Shown in pieces: positions 10,851 to 25,767 of a DNA stretch of 62,423 bases (position 1 is its first letter; every line of letters starts with the position of its first letter). This DNA is from Nemertoderma westbladi (Eukaryota > Xenacoelomorpha > Nemertodermatida > Nemertodermatidae). The position numbers and the translations under genes were made by a program. The stretch is taken from NCBI GenBank assembly GCA_032718475.1, contig JAUCBJ010000041.1, forward strand, positions 1-62,423. The letters run 5' to 3'. The notes beneath the pieces are model-generated. The model was not told where the DNA came from and made no database searches. It saw only the letters and a program-made list of their open reading frames with translations.

Positions 10851-13800
10851 GTTAGAATCTCTCAACTTTTCTATATCTCCCACCTACCCCATATCGTTAG
10901 AATCTCCCACCTACCCAATATCGTTAGAATCTCCCACCTACCCAATATCGCTAGAATCTCCCACCTACCCAATATCGTTAGAATCTCCCACCTACCCAAT
11001 ATCGTTAGAGAATCTCCCACCTACCCAATATCGTTAGAATCTCCCACCTACCCAATATCGTTAGAATCTCCCACCTACCCAATATCGTTAGAATCTCCCA
11101 CCTACCCAATATCGTTAGAATCTCCCACCTACCCAATATCGTTAGAATCTCCCACCTACCCAATATCGTTAGAATCTCCCACCTACCCAATATCGTTAGA
11201 ATCTCCCACCTTTTCTATATCTCCCACCTACCCAATATCGTTAGAATCTCACACCTACCCAATATCGTTAGAATCTCCCACCTACCCAATATCGCTAGAA
11301 TCTCCCACCAACCCAATATCGTTAGAATCTCCCACCTTTTCTATATCTCCCACCTACCCAATTTCGTTAGAATCTCCCACCTACCCAATATCGCTAGAAT
11401 CTCCCACCTACCCAATTTCGTTAAGAATCTCCCACCTACCCTATATCGTTAGAATCTCCCACCTACCCAATATCGTTAGAATCTCCAACCTTTTCTATAT
11501 CTCCCACCTACCCATTATCGTTTGAATCTCCCACCTACCCACTATCGTTAGAATCTCCCACCTACCCAATATCGTTAGAATCTCCCACCTACCCACTATC
11601 GTTAGAATCTCCCACCTACCCAATATCGCTAGAATCTCCTACCTACCCAATATCGCTAGAATCTCCAACCTTTTCTATATCTCCCACCTACCCAATATCG
11701 CTAGAATCTCCCACCTACTCAATATCGCTGGAATCTCCTACCTACCCAATATCGCTAGAATCTCCTACCTACCCAATATCGCTAGAATCTCCTACCTTCC
11801 CAATATCGTTTGAATCTCCCACCTACCCAATATCGTTAGAATCTCCCACCTACCCACTATCGTTAGAATCTCCCACCTACCCACTATCGCTAGAATCTCC
11901 CACCTACCCAATATCGTTAGAATCTCCAACCTTTTCTATATCTCCCACCTACCCAATATCGCTAGAATCTCCTACCTACCCAATATCGCTAGAATCTCCT
12001 ACCTACCCAATATCGCTAGAATCTCCTACCTACCCAATATCGTTTGAATCTCCCACCTACCCAATATCGCTAGAATCTCCTACCTTCCCAATATCGTTTG
12101 AATCTCCCACCTACCCAATATCGTTAGAATCTCCCACCTACCCACTATCGTTAGAATCTCCCACCTACCCACTATCGCTAGAATCTCCTACCTACCCAAT
12201 ATCGTTAGAATCTCCAACCTTTTCTATATCTCCCACCTACCCAATATCGTTAGAATCTCCCACCTACCCAATATCGTTAGAATCTCCCACCTACCCAATA
12301 TCGCTAGAATATCCCACCTACCCAATATCGTTAGAATCTCCCACCTACCCAATATCGTTAGAATCTCCCACCTACCCAATATCGTTAGAATCTCCCACCG
12401 ACCCAATATCGCTAGAATCTCCTACCTACCCAATATCGTTTGAATCTCCCACCTACCCAATATCGCTAGAATCTCCTACCTACCCAATATCGCTAGAATC
12501 TCCCACCTACCCAATATCGCTAGAATCTCCCACCTACCCAATATCGTTAGAATCTCCCACCTACCCAATATCGTTAGAATCTCCCACCTACCCAATATCG
12601 TTAGAATCTCCCACCTACCCAATATCGTTAGAATCTCCCACCAACCCAATATCGTTAGAATCTCCGACCTTTTATATATCTCCCACCTACCCAATATCGC
12701 TAGAATCTCCTACCTACCCAGTATCGTTAGAATCTCCCACCTACCCAATATCGTTAGAATCTCCCACCAACCCAATATCGTTAGAATCTCCGACCTTTTC
12801 TATATCTCCCACCTACCCAATATCGCTAGAATCTCCTACCTACCCAGTATCGTTAGAATCTCCCACCTACCCAATATCGTTAGAATCTCCCACCAACCCA
12901 ATATCGCTAGAATCTCCCACCTACCCAATATCGCTAGAATCTCCCACCAACCCAATATCGTTAGAATCTCCCACCTACCCACTATTGTTAGAATCTCCGA
13001 CCTTTTCTATATCTCCCACCTACCCAATATCGTTAGAATCTCCCACCTACCCAATATCGTTAGAATCTCCCACCTACCCAATATCGTTAGAATCTCCCAC
13101 CTACCCAATATCGTTAGAATCTCCCACCTACCCAATATCGTTAGAATCTCCCACCTACCCAATATCGTTAGAATCTCCCACCTACCCACTATCGCTAGAA
13201 TCTCCCACCTACCCAATATCGCTAGAATCTCCCACCTACCCAATATCGTTAGAATCTCCCACCAACCCAATATCGTTAGAATCTCCGACCTTTTCTATAT
13301 CTCCCACCTACCCAATATCGCTAGAATCTCCTACCTACCCAGTATCGTTAGAATCTCCCACCTACCCAATATCGTTAGAATCTCCCACCAACCCAATATC
13401 GTTAGAATCTCCCACCTACCCAATATCGCTAGAATCTCCTACCTACCCAATATCGGTAGAATCTCCCACCTACCCAATATCGTTAGAATCTCCCACCTAC
13501 CCAATATCGTTAGAATCTCCCACCTACCCAATATCGTTAGAATCTCCCACCTACCCAATATCGTTAGAATCTCCCACCTACCCACTATCGTTAGAATCTC
13601 CCACCTACCCAATATCGTTAGAATCTCCCACCTACCCTATATCGTTAGAATCTCCCACCTACCCAATATCGTTAGAATCTCCAACCTTTTCTATATCTCC
13701 CACCTACCCAATATCGCTAGAATCTCCCACCTACCCAATATCGTTAGAATCTCACACCTACCCAATATCGTTAGAATCTCCCACCTACCCAATATCGTTA

Positions 13801-16800
13801 GAATCTCCCACCTACCCACTATCGCTAGAATCTCCCACCTACCCAATATCGCTAGAATCTCCCACCTACCCAATATCGTTAGAATCTCCCACCAACCCAA
13901 TATCGTTAGAATCTCAGACCTTTTCTATATCTCCCACCTACCCAATATCGCTAGAATCTCCTACCTACCCAGTATCGTTAGAATCTCCCACCTACCCAAT
14001 ATCGTTAGAATCTCCCACCAACCCAATATCGTTAGAATCTCCCACCTACCCAATATCGCTAGAATCTCCCACCAACCCAATATCGTTAGAATCTCCCACC
14101 TACCCAATATCGCTAGAATCTCCCACCTACCCAATATCGTTAGAATCTCCCACCAACCCAATATCGTTAGAATCTCCCACCTACCCACTATCGCTAGAAT
14201 CTCCCACCTACCCAATATCGCTAGAATCTCCCACCTACCCAATATCGTTAGAATCTCCCACCAACCCAATATCGTTAGAATCTCCGACCTTTTCTATATC
14301 TCCCACCTACCCAATATCGCTAGAATCTCACACCTACCCAATATCGTTAGAATCTCCCACCTACCCAATATCGTTAGAATCTCCCACCTACCCACTATCG
14401 CTAGAATCTCCCACCTACCCAATATCGCTAGAATCTCCCACCCAATATCGTTAGAATCTCCCACCAACCCAATATCGTTAGAATCTCAGACCTTTTCTAT
14501 ATCTCCCACCTACCCAATATCGCTAGAATCTCCTACCTACCCAGTATCGTTAGAATCTCCCACCTACCCAATATCGTTAGAATCTCCCACCAACCCAATA
14601 TCGTTAGAATCTCCCACCTACCCAATATCGCTAGAATCTCCCACCAACCCAATATCGTTAGAATCTCCCACCTACCCAATATCGCTAGAATCTCCCACCT
14701 ACCCAATATCGTTAGAATCTCCCACCAACCCAATATCGTTAGAATCTCCCACCTACCCACTATCGCTAGAATCTCCCACCTACCCAATATCGCTAGAATC
14801 TCCCACCTACCCAATATCGTTAGAATCTCCCACCAACCCAATATCGTTAGAATCTCCGACCTTTTCTATATCTCCCACCTACCCAATATCGCTAGAATCT
14901 CCTACCTACCCAGTATCGTTAGAATCTCCCACCTACCCAATATCGTTAGAATCTCCCACCAACCCAATATCGTTAGAATCTCCCACCTACCCAATATCGT
15001 TAGAATCTCCCACCTACCCAATATCGTTAGAATCTCCCACCAACCCAATATCGTTAGAATCTCCCACCTACCCAATATCGCTAGAATCTCCCACCAACCC
15101 AATATCGTTAGAATCTCCCACCTACCCAATATCGTTAGAATCTCCCACCTACCCAATATCGCTAGAATCTCCCACCTACCCAATATCGTTAGAATCTCCC
15201 ACCAACCCAATATCGTTAGAATCTCCCACCTACCCAGTATCGTTAGAATCTCCCACCTAGCCAATATCATTAGAATCTCCCACCTACCCAATATCGTTAG
15301 AATCTCCCACCTACCCAGTATCGTTAGAATCTCCCACCTACCCAATATCGTTAGAATCTCCCACCAACCCAATATCGTTAGAATCTCCCACCTACCCAAT
15401 ATCGCTAGAATCTCCCACCAACCCAATATCGTTAGAATCTCCCACCTACCCAATATCGCTAGAATCTCCCACCTACCCAATATCGTTAGAATCTCCCACC
15501 AACCCAATATCGTTAGAATCTCCTACCTACCCAGTATCGTTAGAATCTCCCACCTACCCAATATCGTTAGAATCTCCCACCAACCCAATATCGTTAGAAT
15601 CTCCCACCTACCCAATATCGTTAGAATCTCCCACCTACCCACTATCGTTAGAATCTCCCACCTACCCAATATCGTTAGAATCTCCAACCTTTTCTATATC
15701 TCCCACCTACCCAATATCGCTAGAATCTCCCACCTACCCAATATCGTTAGAATCTCACACCTACCCAATATCGTTAGAATCTCCCACCTACCCAATATCG
15801 TTAGAATCTCCCACCTACCCACTATCGCTAGAATCTCCCACCTACCCAATATCGCTAGAATCTCCCACCTACCCAATATCGTTAGAATCTCCCACCAACC
15901 CAATATCGTTAGAATCTCAGACCTTTTCTATATCTCCCACCTACCCAATATCGCTAGAATCTCCTACCTACCCAGTATCGTTAGAATCTCCCACCTACCC
16001 AATATCGTTAGAATCTCCCACCAACCCAATATCGTTAGAATCTCCCACCTACCCAATATCGCTAGAATCTCCCACCAACCCAATATCGTTAGAATCTCCC
16101 ACCTACCCAATATCGCTAGAATCTCCCACCTACCCAATATCGTTAGAATCTCCCACCAACCCAATATCGTTAGAATCTCCCACCTACCCACTATCGCTAG
16201 AATCTCCCACCTACCCAATATCGCTAGAATCTCCCACCTACCCAATATCGTTAGAATCTCCCACCAACCCAATATCGTTAGAATCTCCGACCTTTTCTAT
16301 ATCTCCCACCTACCCAATATCGCTAGAATCTCCTACCTACCCAGTATCGTTAGAATCTCCTACCTACCCAATATCGCTAGAATCTCCAACCTTTTCTATA
16401 TCTCCCACCTACCCAATATCGCTAGAATCTCCCACCTACTCAATATCGCTGGAATCTCCTACCTACCCAATATCGCTAGAATCTCCTACCTACCCAATAT
16501 CGCTAGAATCTCCTACCTTCCCAATATCGTTTGAATCTCCCACCTACCCAATATCGTTAGAATCTCCCACCTACCCACTATCGTTAGAATCTCCCACCTA
16601 CCCACTATCGCTAGAATCTCCCACCTACCCAATATCGTTAGAATCTCCAACCTTTTCTATATCTCCCACCTACCCAATATCGCTAGAATCTCCTACCTAC
16701 CCAATATCGCTAGAATCTCCTACCTACCCAATATCGCTAGAATCTCCTACCTACCCAATATCGTTTGAATCTCCCACCTACCCAATATCGCTAGAATCTC

Positions 16801-19800
16801 CTACCTTCCCAATATCGTTTGAATCTCCCACCTACCCAATATCGTTAGAATCTCCCACCTACCCACTATCGTTAGAATCTCCCACCTACCCACTATCGCT
16901 AGAATCTCCTACCTACCCAATATCGTTAGAATCTCCAACCTTTTCTATATCTCCCACCTACCCAATATCGTTAGAATCTCCCACCTACCCAATATCGTTA
17001 GAATCTCCCACCTACCCAATATCGCTAGAATATCCCACCTACCCAATATCGTTAGAATCTCCCACCTACCCAATATCGTTAGAATCTCCCACCTACCCAA
17101 TATCGTTAGAATCTCCCACCGACCCAATATCGCTAGAATCTCCTACCTACCCAATATCGTTTGAATCTCCCACCTACCCAATATCGCTAGAATCTCCTAC
17201 CTACCCAATATCGCTAGAATCTCCCACCTACCCAATATCGCTAGAATCTCCCACCTACCCAATATCGTTAGAATCTCCCACCTACCCAATATCGTTAGAA
17301 TCTCCCACCTACCCAATATCGTTAGAATCTCCCACCTACCCAATATCGTTAGAATCTCCCACCAACCCAATATCGTTAGAATCTCCGACCTTTTATATAT
17401 CTCCCACCTACCCAATATCGCTAGAATCTCCTACCTACCCAGTATCGTTAGAATCTCCCACCTACCCAATATCGTTAGAATCTCCCACCAACCCAATATC
17501 GTTAGAATCTCCGACCTTTTCTATATCTCCCACCTACCCAATATCGCTAGAATCTCCTACCTACCCAGTATCGTTAGAATCTCCCACCTACCCAATATCG
17601 TTAGAATCTCCCACCAACCCAATATCGCTAGAATCTCCCACCTACCCAATATCGCTAGAATCTCCCACCAACCCAATATCGTTAGAATCTCCCACCTACC
17701 CACTATTGTTAGAATCTCCGACCTTTTCTATATCTCCCACCTACCCAATATCGTTAGAATCTCCCACCTACCCAATATCGTTAGAATCTCCCACCTACCC
17801 AATATCGTTAGAATCTCCCACCTACCCAATATCGTTAGAATCTCCCACCTACCCAATATCGTTAGAATCTCCCACCTACCCAATATCGTTAGAATCTCCC
17901 ACCTACCCACTATCGCTAGAATCTCCCACCTACCCAATATCGCTAGAATCTCCCACCTACCCAATATCGTTAGAATCTCCCACCAACCCAATATCGTTAG
18001 AATCTCCGACCTTTTCTATATCTCCCACCTACCCAATATCGCTAGAATCTCCTACCTACCCAGTATCGTTAGAATCTCCCACCTACCCAATATCGTTAGA
18101 ATCTCCCACCAACCCAATATCGTTAGAATCTCCCACCTACCCAATATCGCTAGAATCTCCTACCTACCCAATATCGGTAGAATCTCCCACCTACCCAATA
18201 TCGTTAGAATCTCCCACCTACCCAATATCGTTAGAATCTCCCACCTACCCAATATCGTTAGAATCTCCCACCTACCCAATATCGTTAGAATCTCCCACCT
18301 ACCCACTATCGTTAGAATCTCCCACCTACCCAATATCGTTAGAATCTCCCACCTACCCTATATCGTTAGAATCTCCCACCTACCCAATATCGTTAGAATC
18401 TCCAACCTTTTCTATATCTCCCACCTACCCAATATCGCTAGAATCTCCCACCTACCCAATATCGTTAGAATCTCACACCTACCCAATATCGTTAGAATCT
18501 CCCACCTACCCAATATCGTTAGAATCTCCCACCTACCCACTATCGCTAGAATCTCCCACCTACCCAATATCGCTAGAATCTCCCACCTACCCAATATCGT
18601 TAGAATCTCCCACCAACCCAATATCGTTAGAATCTCAGACCTTTTCTATATCTCCCACCTACCCAATATCGCTAGAATCTCCTACCTACCCAGTATCGTT
18701 AGAATCTCCCACCTACCCAATATCGTTAGAATCTCCCACCAACCCAATATCGTTAGAATCTCCCACCTACCCAATATCGCTAGAATCTCCCACCAACCCA
18801 ATATCGTTAGAATCTCCCACCTACCCAATATCGCTAGAATCTCCCACCTACCCAATATCGTTAGAATCTCCCACCAACCCAATATCGTTAGAATCTCCCA
18901 CCTACCCACTATCGCTAGAATCTCCCACCTACCCAATATCGCTAGAATCTCCCACCTACCCAATATCGTTAGAATCTCCCACCAACCCAATATCGTTAGA
19001 ATCTCCGACCTTTTCTATATCTCCCACCTACCCAATATCGCTAGAATCTCACACCTACCCAATATCGTTAGAATCTCCCACCTACCCAATATCGTTAGAA
19101 TCTCCCACCTACCCACTATCGCTAGAATCTCCCACCTACCCAATATCGCTAGAATCTCCCACCCAATATCGTTAGAATCTCCCACCAACCCAATATCGTT
19201 AGAATCTCAGACCTTTTCTATATCTCCCACCTACCCAATATCGCTAGAATCTCCTACCTACCCAGTATCGTTAGAATCTCCCACCTACCCAATATCGTTA
19301 GAATCTCCCACCAACCCAATATCGTTAGAATCTCCCACCTACCCAATATCGCTAGAATCTCCCACCAACCCAATATCGTTAGAATCTCCCACCTACCCAA
19401 TATCGCTAGAATCTCCCACCTACCCAATATCGTTAGAATCTCCCACCAACCCAATATCGTTAGAATCTCCCACCTACCCACTATCGCTAGAATCTCCCAC
19501 CTACCCAATATCGCTAGAATCTCCCACCTACCCAATATCGTTAGAATCTCCCACCAACCCAATATCGTTAGAATCTCCGACCTTTTCTATATCTCCCACC
19601 TACCCAATATCGCTAGAATCTCCTACCTACCCAGTATCGTTAGAATCTCCCACCTACCCAATATCGTTAGAATCTCCCACCAACCCAATATCGTTAGAAT
19701 CTCCCACCTACCCAATATCGTTAGAATCTCCCACCTACCCAATATCGTTAGAATCTCCCACCAACCCAATATCGTTAGAATCTCCCACCTACCCAATATC

Positions 19801-22800
19801 GCTAGAATCTCCCACCAACCCAATATCGTTAGAATCTCCCACCTACCCAATATCGTTAGAATCTCCCACCTACCCAATATCGCTAGAATCTCCCACCTAC
19901 CCAATATCGTTAGAATCTCCCACCAACCCAATATCGTTAGAATCTCCCACCTACCCAGTATCGTTAGAATCTCCCACCTAGCCAATATCATTAGAATCTC
20001 CCACCTACCCAATATCGTTAGAATCTCCCACCTACCCAGTATCGTTAGAATCTCCCACCTACCCAATATCGTTAGAATCTCCCACCAACCCAATATCGTT
20101 AGAATCTCCCACCTACCCAATATCGCTAGAATCTCCCACCAACCCAATATCGTTAGAATCTCCCACCTACCCAATATCGCTAGAATCTCCCACCTACCCA
20201 ATATCGTTAGAATCTCCCACCAACCCAATATCGTTAGAATCTCCTACCTACCCAGTATCGTTAGAATCTCCCACCTACCCAATATCGTTAGAATCTCCCA
20301 CCAACCCAATATCGTTAGAATCTCCCACCTACCCAATATCGTTAGAATCTCCCACCTACCCACTATCGTTAGAATCTCCCACCTACCCAATATCGTTAGA
20401 ATCTCCAACCTTTTCTATATCTCCCACCTACCCAATATCGCTAGAATCTCCCACCTACCCAATATCGTTAGAATCTCACACCTACCCAATATCGTTAGAA
20501 TCTCCCACCTACCCAATATCGTTAGAATCTCCCACCTACCCACTATCGCTAGAATCTCCCACCTACCCAATATCGCTAGAATCTCCCACCCAATATCGTT
20601 AGAATCTCCCACCAACCCAATATCGTTAGAATCTCAGACCTTTTCTATATCTCCCACCTACCCAATATCGCTAGAATCTCCTACCTACCCAGTATCGTTA
20701 GAATCTCCCACCTACCCAATATCGTTAGAATCTCCCACCAACCCAATATCGTTAGAATCTCCCACCTACCCAATATCGCTAGAATCTCCCACCAACCCAA
20801 TATCGTTAGAATCTCCCACCTACCCAATATCGCTAGAATCTCCCACCTACCCAATATCGTTAGAATCTCCCACCAACCCAATATCGTTAGAATCTCCCAC
20901 CTACCCACTATCGCTAGAATCTCCCACCTACCCAATATCGCTAGAATCTCCCACCTACCCAATATCGTTAGAATCTCCCACCAACCCAATATCGTTAGAA
21001 TCTCCGACCTTTTCTATATCTCCCACCTACCCAATATCGCTAGAATCTCCTACCTACCCAGTATCGTTAGAATCTCCCACCTACCCAATATCGTTAGAAT
21101 CTCCCACCAACCCAATATCGTTAGAATCTCCCACCTACCCAATATCGTTAGAATCTCCCACCTACCCAATATCGTTAGAATCTCCCACCAACCCAATATC
21201 GTTAGAATCTCCCACCTACCCAATATCGCTAGAATCTCCCACCAACCCAATATCGTTAGAATCTCCCACCTACCCAATATCGTTAGAATCTCCCACCTAC
21301 CCAATATCGCTAGAATCTCCCACCTACCCAATATCGTTAGAATCTCCCACCAACCCAATATCGTTAGAATCTCCCACCTACCCAGTATCGTTAGAATCTC
21401 CCACCTAGCCAATATCATTAGAATCTCCCACCTACCCAATATCGTTAGAATCTCCCACCTACCCAGTATCGTTAGAATCTCCCACCTACCCAATATCGTT
21501 AGAATCTCCCACCAACCCAATATCGTTAGAATCTCCCACCTACCCAATATCGCTAGAATCTCCCACCAACCCAATATCGTTAGAATCTCCCACCTACCCA
21601 ATATCGCTAGAATCTCCCACCTACCCAATATCGTTAGAATCTCCCACCAACCCAATATCGTTAGAATCTCCTACCTACCCAGTATCGTTAGAATCTCCCA
21701 CCTACCCAATATCGTTAGAATCTCCCACCAACCCAATATCGTTAGAATCTCCCACCTACCCAATATCGTTAGAATCTCCCACCTACCCACTATCGTTAGA
21801 ATCTCCCACCTACCCAATATCGTTAGAATCTCCAACCTTTTCTATATCTCCCACCTACCCAATATCGCTAGAATCTCCCACCTACCCAATATCGTTAGAA
21901 TCTCACACCTACCCAATATCGTTAGAATCTCCCACCTACCCAATATCGTTAGAATCTCCCACCTACCCACTATCGCTAGAATCTCCCACCTACCCAATAT
22001 CGCTAGAATCTCCCACCTACCCAATATCGTTAGAATCTCCCACCAACCCAATATCGTTAGAATCTCAGACCTTTTCTATATCTCCCACCTACCCAATATC
22101 GCTAGAATCTCCTACCTACCCAGTATCGTTAGAATCTCCCACCTACCCAATATCGTTAGAATCTCCCACCAACCCAATATCGTTAGAATCTCCCACCTAC
22201 CCAATATCGCTAGAATCTCCCACCAACCCAATATCGTTAGAATCTCCCACCTACCCAATATCGCTAGAATCTCCCACCTACCCAATATCGTTAGAATCTC
22301 CCACCAACCCAATATCGTTAGAATCTCCCACCTACCCACTATCGCTAGAATCTCCCACCTACCCAATATCGCTAGAATCTCCCACCTACCCAATATCGTT
22401 AGAATCTCCCACCAACCCAATATCGTTAGAATCTCCGACCTTTTCTATATCTCCCACCTACCCAATATCGCTAGAATCTCACACCTACCCAATATCGTTA
22501 GAATCTCCCACCTACCCAATATCGTTAGAATCTCCCACCTACCCACTATCGCTAGAATCTCCCACCTACCCAATATCGCTAGAATCTCCCACCCAATATC
22601 GTTAGAATCTCCCACCAACCCAATATCGTTAGAATCTCAGACCTTTTCTATATCTCCCACCTACCCAATATCGCTAGAATCTCCTACCTACCCAGTATCG
22701 TTAGAATCTCCCACCTACCCAATATCGTTAGAATCTCCCACCAACCCAATATCGTTAGAATCTCCCACCTACCCAATATCGCTAGAATCTCCCACCAACC

Positions 22801-24294
22801 CAATATCGTTAGAATCTCCCACCTACCCAATATCGCTAGAATCTCCCACCTACCCAATATCGTTAGAATCTCCCACCAACCCAATATCGTTAGAATCTCC
22901 CACCTACCCACTATCGCTAGAATCTCCCACCTACCCAATATCGCTAGAATCTCCCACCTACCCAATATCGTTAGAATCTCCCACCAACCCAATATCGTTA
23001 GAATCTCCGACCTTTTCTATATCTCCCACCTACCCAATATCGCTAGAATCTCCTACCTACCCAGTATCGTTAGAATCTCCCACCTACCCAATATCGTTAG
23101 AATCTCCCACCAACCCAATATCGTTAGAATCTCCCACCTACCCAATATCGTTAGAATCTCCCACCTACCCAATATCGTTAGAATCTCCCACCAACCCAAT
23201 ATCGTTAGAATCTCCCACCTACCCAATATCGCTAGAATCTCCCACCAACCCAATATCGTTAGAATCTCCCACCTACCCAATATCGTTAGAATCTCCCACC
23301 TACCCAATATCGCTAGAATCTCCCACCTACCCAATATCGTTAGAATCTCCCACCAACCCAATATCGTTAGAATCTCCCACCTACCCAGTATCGTTAGAAT
23401 CTCCCACCTAGCCAATATCATTAGAATCTCCCACCTACCCAATATCGTTAGAATCTCCCACCTACCCAGTATCGTTAGAATCTCCCACCTACCCAATATC
23501 GTTAGAATCTCCCACCAACCCAATATCGTTAGAATCTCCCACCTACCCAATATCGCTAGAATCTCCCACCAACCCAATATCGTTAGAATCTCCCACCTAC
23601 CCAATATCGCTAGAATCTCCCACCTACCCAATATCGTTAGAATCTCCCACCAACCCAATATCGTTAGAATCTCCTACCTACCCAGTATCGTTAGAATCTC
23701 CCACCTACCCAATATCGTTAGAATCTCCCACCAACCCAATATCGTTAGAATCTCCCACCTACCCAATATCGTTAGAATCTCCCACCTACCCACTATCGTT
23801 AGAATCTCCCACCTAGCCAATATCATTAGAATCTCCCACCTACCCAATATCGTTAGAATCTCCTACCTACCCACTATCGTTAGAATCTCCCACCTACCCA
23901 ATATCATTAGAATCTCCCACCTACCCAATATCGTTAGAATCTCCCACCTACCCACTATCGTTAGAATCTCCCACCTACCCAATATCGCTAGAATCTCCCA
24001 CCTACCCAATATCGTTAGAATCTCCCACCTACCCAATATCGTTAGAATCTCCCACCTACCCAATATCGCTAGAATCTCCCACCTACCCAATATCGTTAGA
24101 ATCTCCCACCTACCCAATATCGCTAGAATCTCCCACCTACCCACTATCGTTAGAATCTCCCACCTACCCAATATCGTTAGAATCTCCCACATTTTCTATA
24201 TTTATGGAATCTCCCACCTACCCAATATCGTTAGAATCTCCCACCTACCCAACATCGTTAGAATTTCCAACCTTTTCTATATTGATGGAATCTC
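10851..24294 (+). repeat. 13.4-kb minisatellite of 27-bp units
   Basis: Roughly 490 tandem copies of a 27-bp unit with core CTCCCACCTACCCAATATCG followed by a TTAGAAT or CTAGAAT variant. A shorter, in-frame 18-bp variant with the word CCTTTTCTATAT recurs and acts as a higher-order marker. Because 27 is a multiple of three, the plus-strand frame reading SPTYPISLE stays open for up to 489 codons, and the minus strand reads GRWEILTIL. None of these long plus-strand frames has an ATG start. TAG variants (CACCTAGCCAATATC at 15258, 19980, 21408, 23409, 23816), 4-bp deletions (CCCACCCAATATC) and 1-2-bp indels break the frame repeatedly, so I treat it as non-coding. Boundaries are where the unit dissolves into unique sequence. 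Confidence 0.95.
11636..20580 (+). repeat. 4721-bp tandem segmental duplication within the minisatellite
   Basis: Sequence from 11636 recurs at 16357 with the same order of unit variants, and nine landmark stretches are all displaced by exactly 4721 bp (for example 12224/16945, 13691/18412 and 15694/20415). The two copies stay collinear until a 4-bp deletion near 20589. Further shifts of 572, 1427/1431 and 1999/2003 bp link blocks at 13961, 14533, 15964, 18682, 20681, 22112 and 22684, showing repeated unequal exchange. Confidence 0.88.
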
Positions 24295-25302
24295 CCGTAC
24301 TTTCAATCCCTACCACGTCGTGAGATCGCTTCATTGCTCTGTATGTTCCTCTTTCTCCATATGTCCGCGCCAAAGTCACACAATCTCCCGGCGTTATTCT
24401 CATTTATAAATATCCGAAGGATCACTTTAATTAAGTTTATTAATTTAGCTATTTGATATTATATTTTTTTTATTAAATTGACAAGGTCGCTATGGTGACA
24501 TTTCTGTCACACATTTTTGTTATTACGAAGGTGATCGAGAAAAAAATGCATTAAACAAATTGGAAATACGAATTAATAATTATTTATTTGCATGGTAAAT
24601 AATGTAGAACCTTATTTTCAGTATACCTGAGATATTTTATTTACCGAGCATAGCGAGGTTAATAAAGCATTGAAAGCATAGTGAAACTAATGTTCTACCT
24701 ACACATTATTTTTTTCCCTCCGACATACATACTTATTTAGCCAGAGTTAGTAATATGTCCATCATATGCCGGTTAATAGTGTATTATGTTTGTTTACATG
24801 TACAATGTTAATTACCCCCCCCCCCCCCCCCCCCCCCCACGGGGCAAGTTGTTTCGGCAACAGTTGCTGGACACCTCACCCACGACACTTTTGCTGCGCA
24901 ATGTTTCAGAGTGTGTCCATTATGTTTCTGAATGTGTCTGAGTGTGTTATTAATGTACTGTTTCTTGCTGACCCCGCCCCTCAGACAGACAGGGCAACCT
25001 TCGCTTCAGAAGCTCAAATTATATACCATCACCTCCAGGTGATTCGTAGTTTCTCTGATGGATAATACGAAATTTGAAAATAAAGAAGATCAGCTGGTTA
25101 TGTAAGAATTTTGTACTGAATATACCAACATATCATTCGTTCAAATTTTACCAGAATAATATAAATGGCATATCTTTAGAATTCTTAGACCAAACCATGG
25201 ATAATGTTTGTCAACGTAAATAGTAACACCTGTATCGAACCAAATTAATCCATAATAAAGCAATATTATATACTTTTAATATAACGTTTTTCCTGTATAT
25301 TA
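24295..25302. other. Intergenic DNA with a poly-C tract
   Basis: AT-rich flank of the minisatellite. A run of about two dozen C lies near 24815-24839, inside a 99-codon frame that I do not accept as a gene. No other feature seen. Confidence 0.5.
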
Positions 25303-25308
25303 TTTATT
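25303..25308 (-). terminator. Polyadenylation signal of the eS25 gene
   Basis: TTTATT on the plus strand (AATAAA on the minus strand), about 90 bp after the eS25 stop codon. No A tract follows on the minus strand. Confidence 0.5.
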
Positions 25309-25398
25309 AACTTCTCAGAAAATCATTGAAACTAATTTAAACCGCAGACTTACAACAAACCAGACAATCAACACTACCAACTCCTACATCCGAGTCTA

Positions 25399-25767
25399 TT
25401 AATCGTCAGCCTTATCCTTAGAGCCCTCGACTTTAGGGTTCCTCGTATAGATAATTTGCTGTCTGTGATGGACAATGAGTCTGATGAGTCCCCTCTCATG
25501 TAGTTCCCGTAGCCCGATACGCGCCAACGAGCCGTTTATCTTCAGACGTTCGCTGACAACCGAAGGCGTAATGAGTTTGTAGGTTGGGACCTCTTTAACC
25601 ATCTTATCGTAGGTGGCCGTGTCGAAGAGGATTAGGTTGTTGAGCTTCTCCCGAACTTTCCCTTTACTCCACTTCTTCTTCTTGGCCTTCCCTCCTGACT
25701 TTGACGCGGCTTGCGCTTTGGCGGCAGCTTGCGTTTGAGCTGTCTTCCCTTTACTTACAGGAGGCAT
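25399..25767 (-). CDS. RPS25: 40S ribosomal protein S25 (eS25), intronless ORF
   Basis: 122 aa (human form 125), complete and collinear with the eS25 family, a component of the head of the small ribosomal subunit. Recognised features: a variable Ala/Lys-rich N-terminus, the conserved basic segment [20 protein letters not shown] at about residues 25-44, then [32 protein letters not shown] and a C-terminal QQIIYTRN motif of the winged-helix fold. The start ATG reads [11 protein letters not shown] is the family norm. Vertebrate RPS25 is split by introns, here the ORF is continuous. No A tract is seen downstream, so either an intron-poor native gene (an intron could lie in the 5' UTR; ACCAG-type acceptors occur about 25 bp before the ATG) or an old retrocopy is possible. 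Confidence 0.95.
   Translation of the reverse strand: MPPVSKGKTAQTQAAAKAQAASKSGGKAKKKKWSKGKVREKLNNLILFDTATYDKMVKEVPTYKLITPSVVSERLKINGSLARIGLRELHERGLIRLIVHHRQQIIYTRNPKVEGSKDKADD

Noticed and set aside
12985-14454. 489-codon frame of SPTYPISLE repeats (also at 17706-19175) as a repeat-protein gene
   Set aside because: It starts at a TTG, has no ATG or flanking gene signals, and follows from a 27-bp repeat being a multiple of three. Stops and indels elsewhere in the array break the frame.
24766-25065. 99-codon frame across the poly-C tract
   Set aside because: Pro run comes from the homopolymer; no conserved feature.
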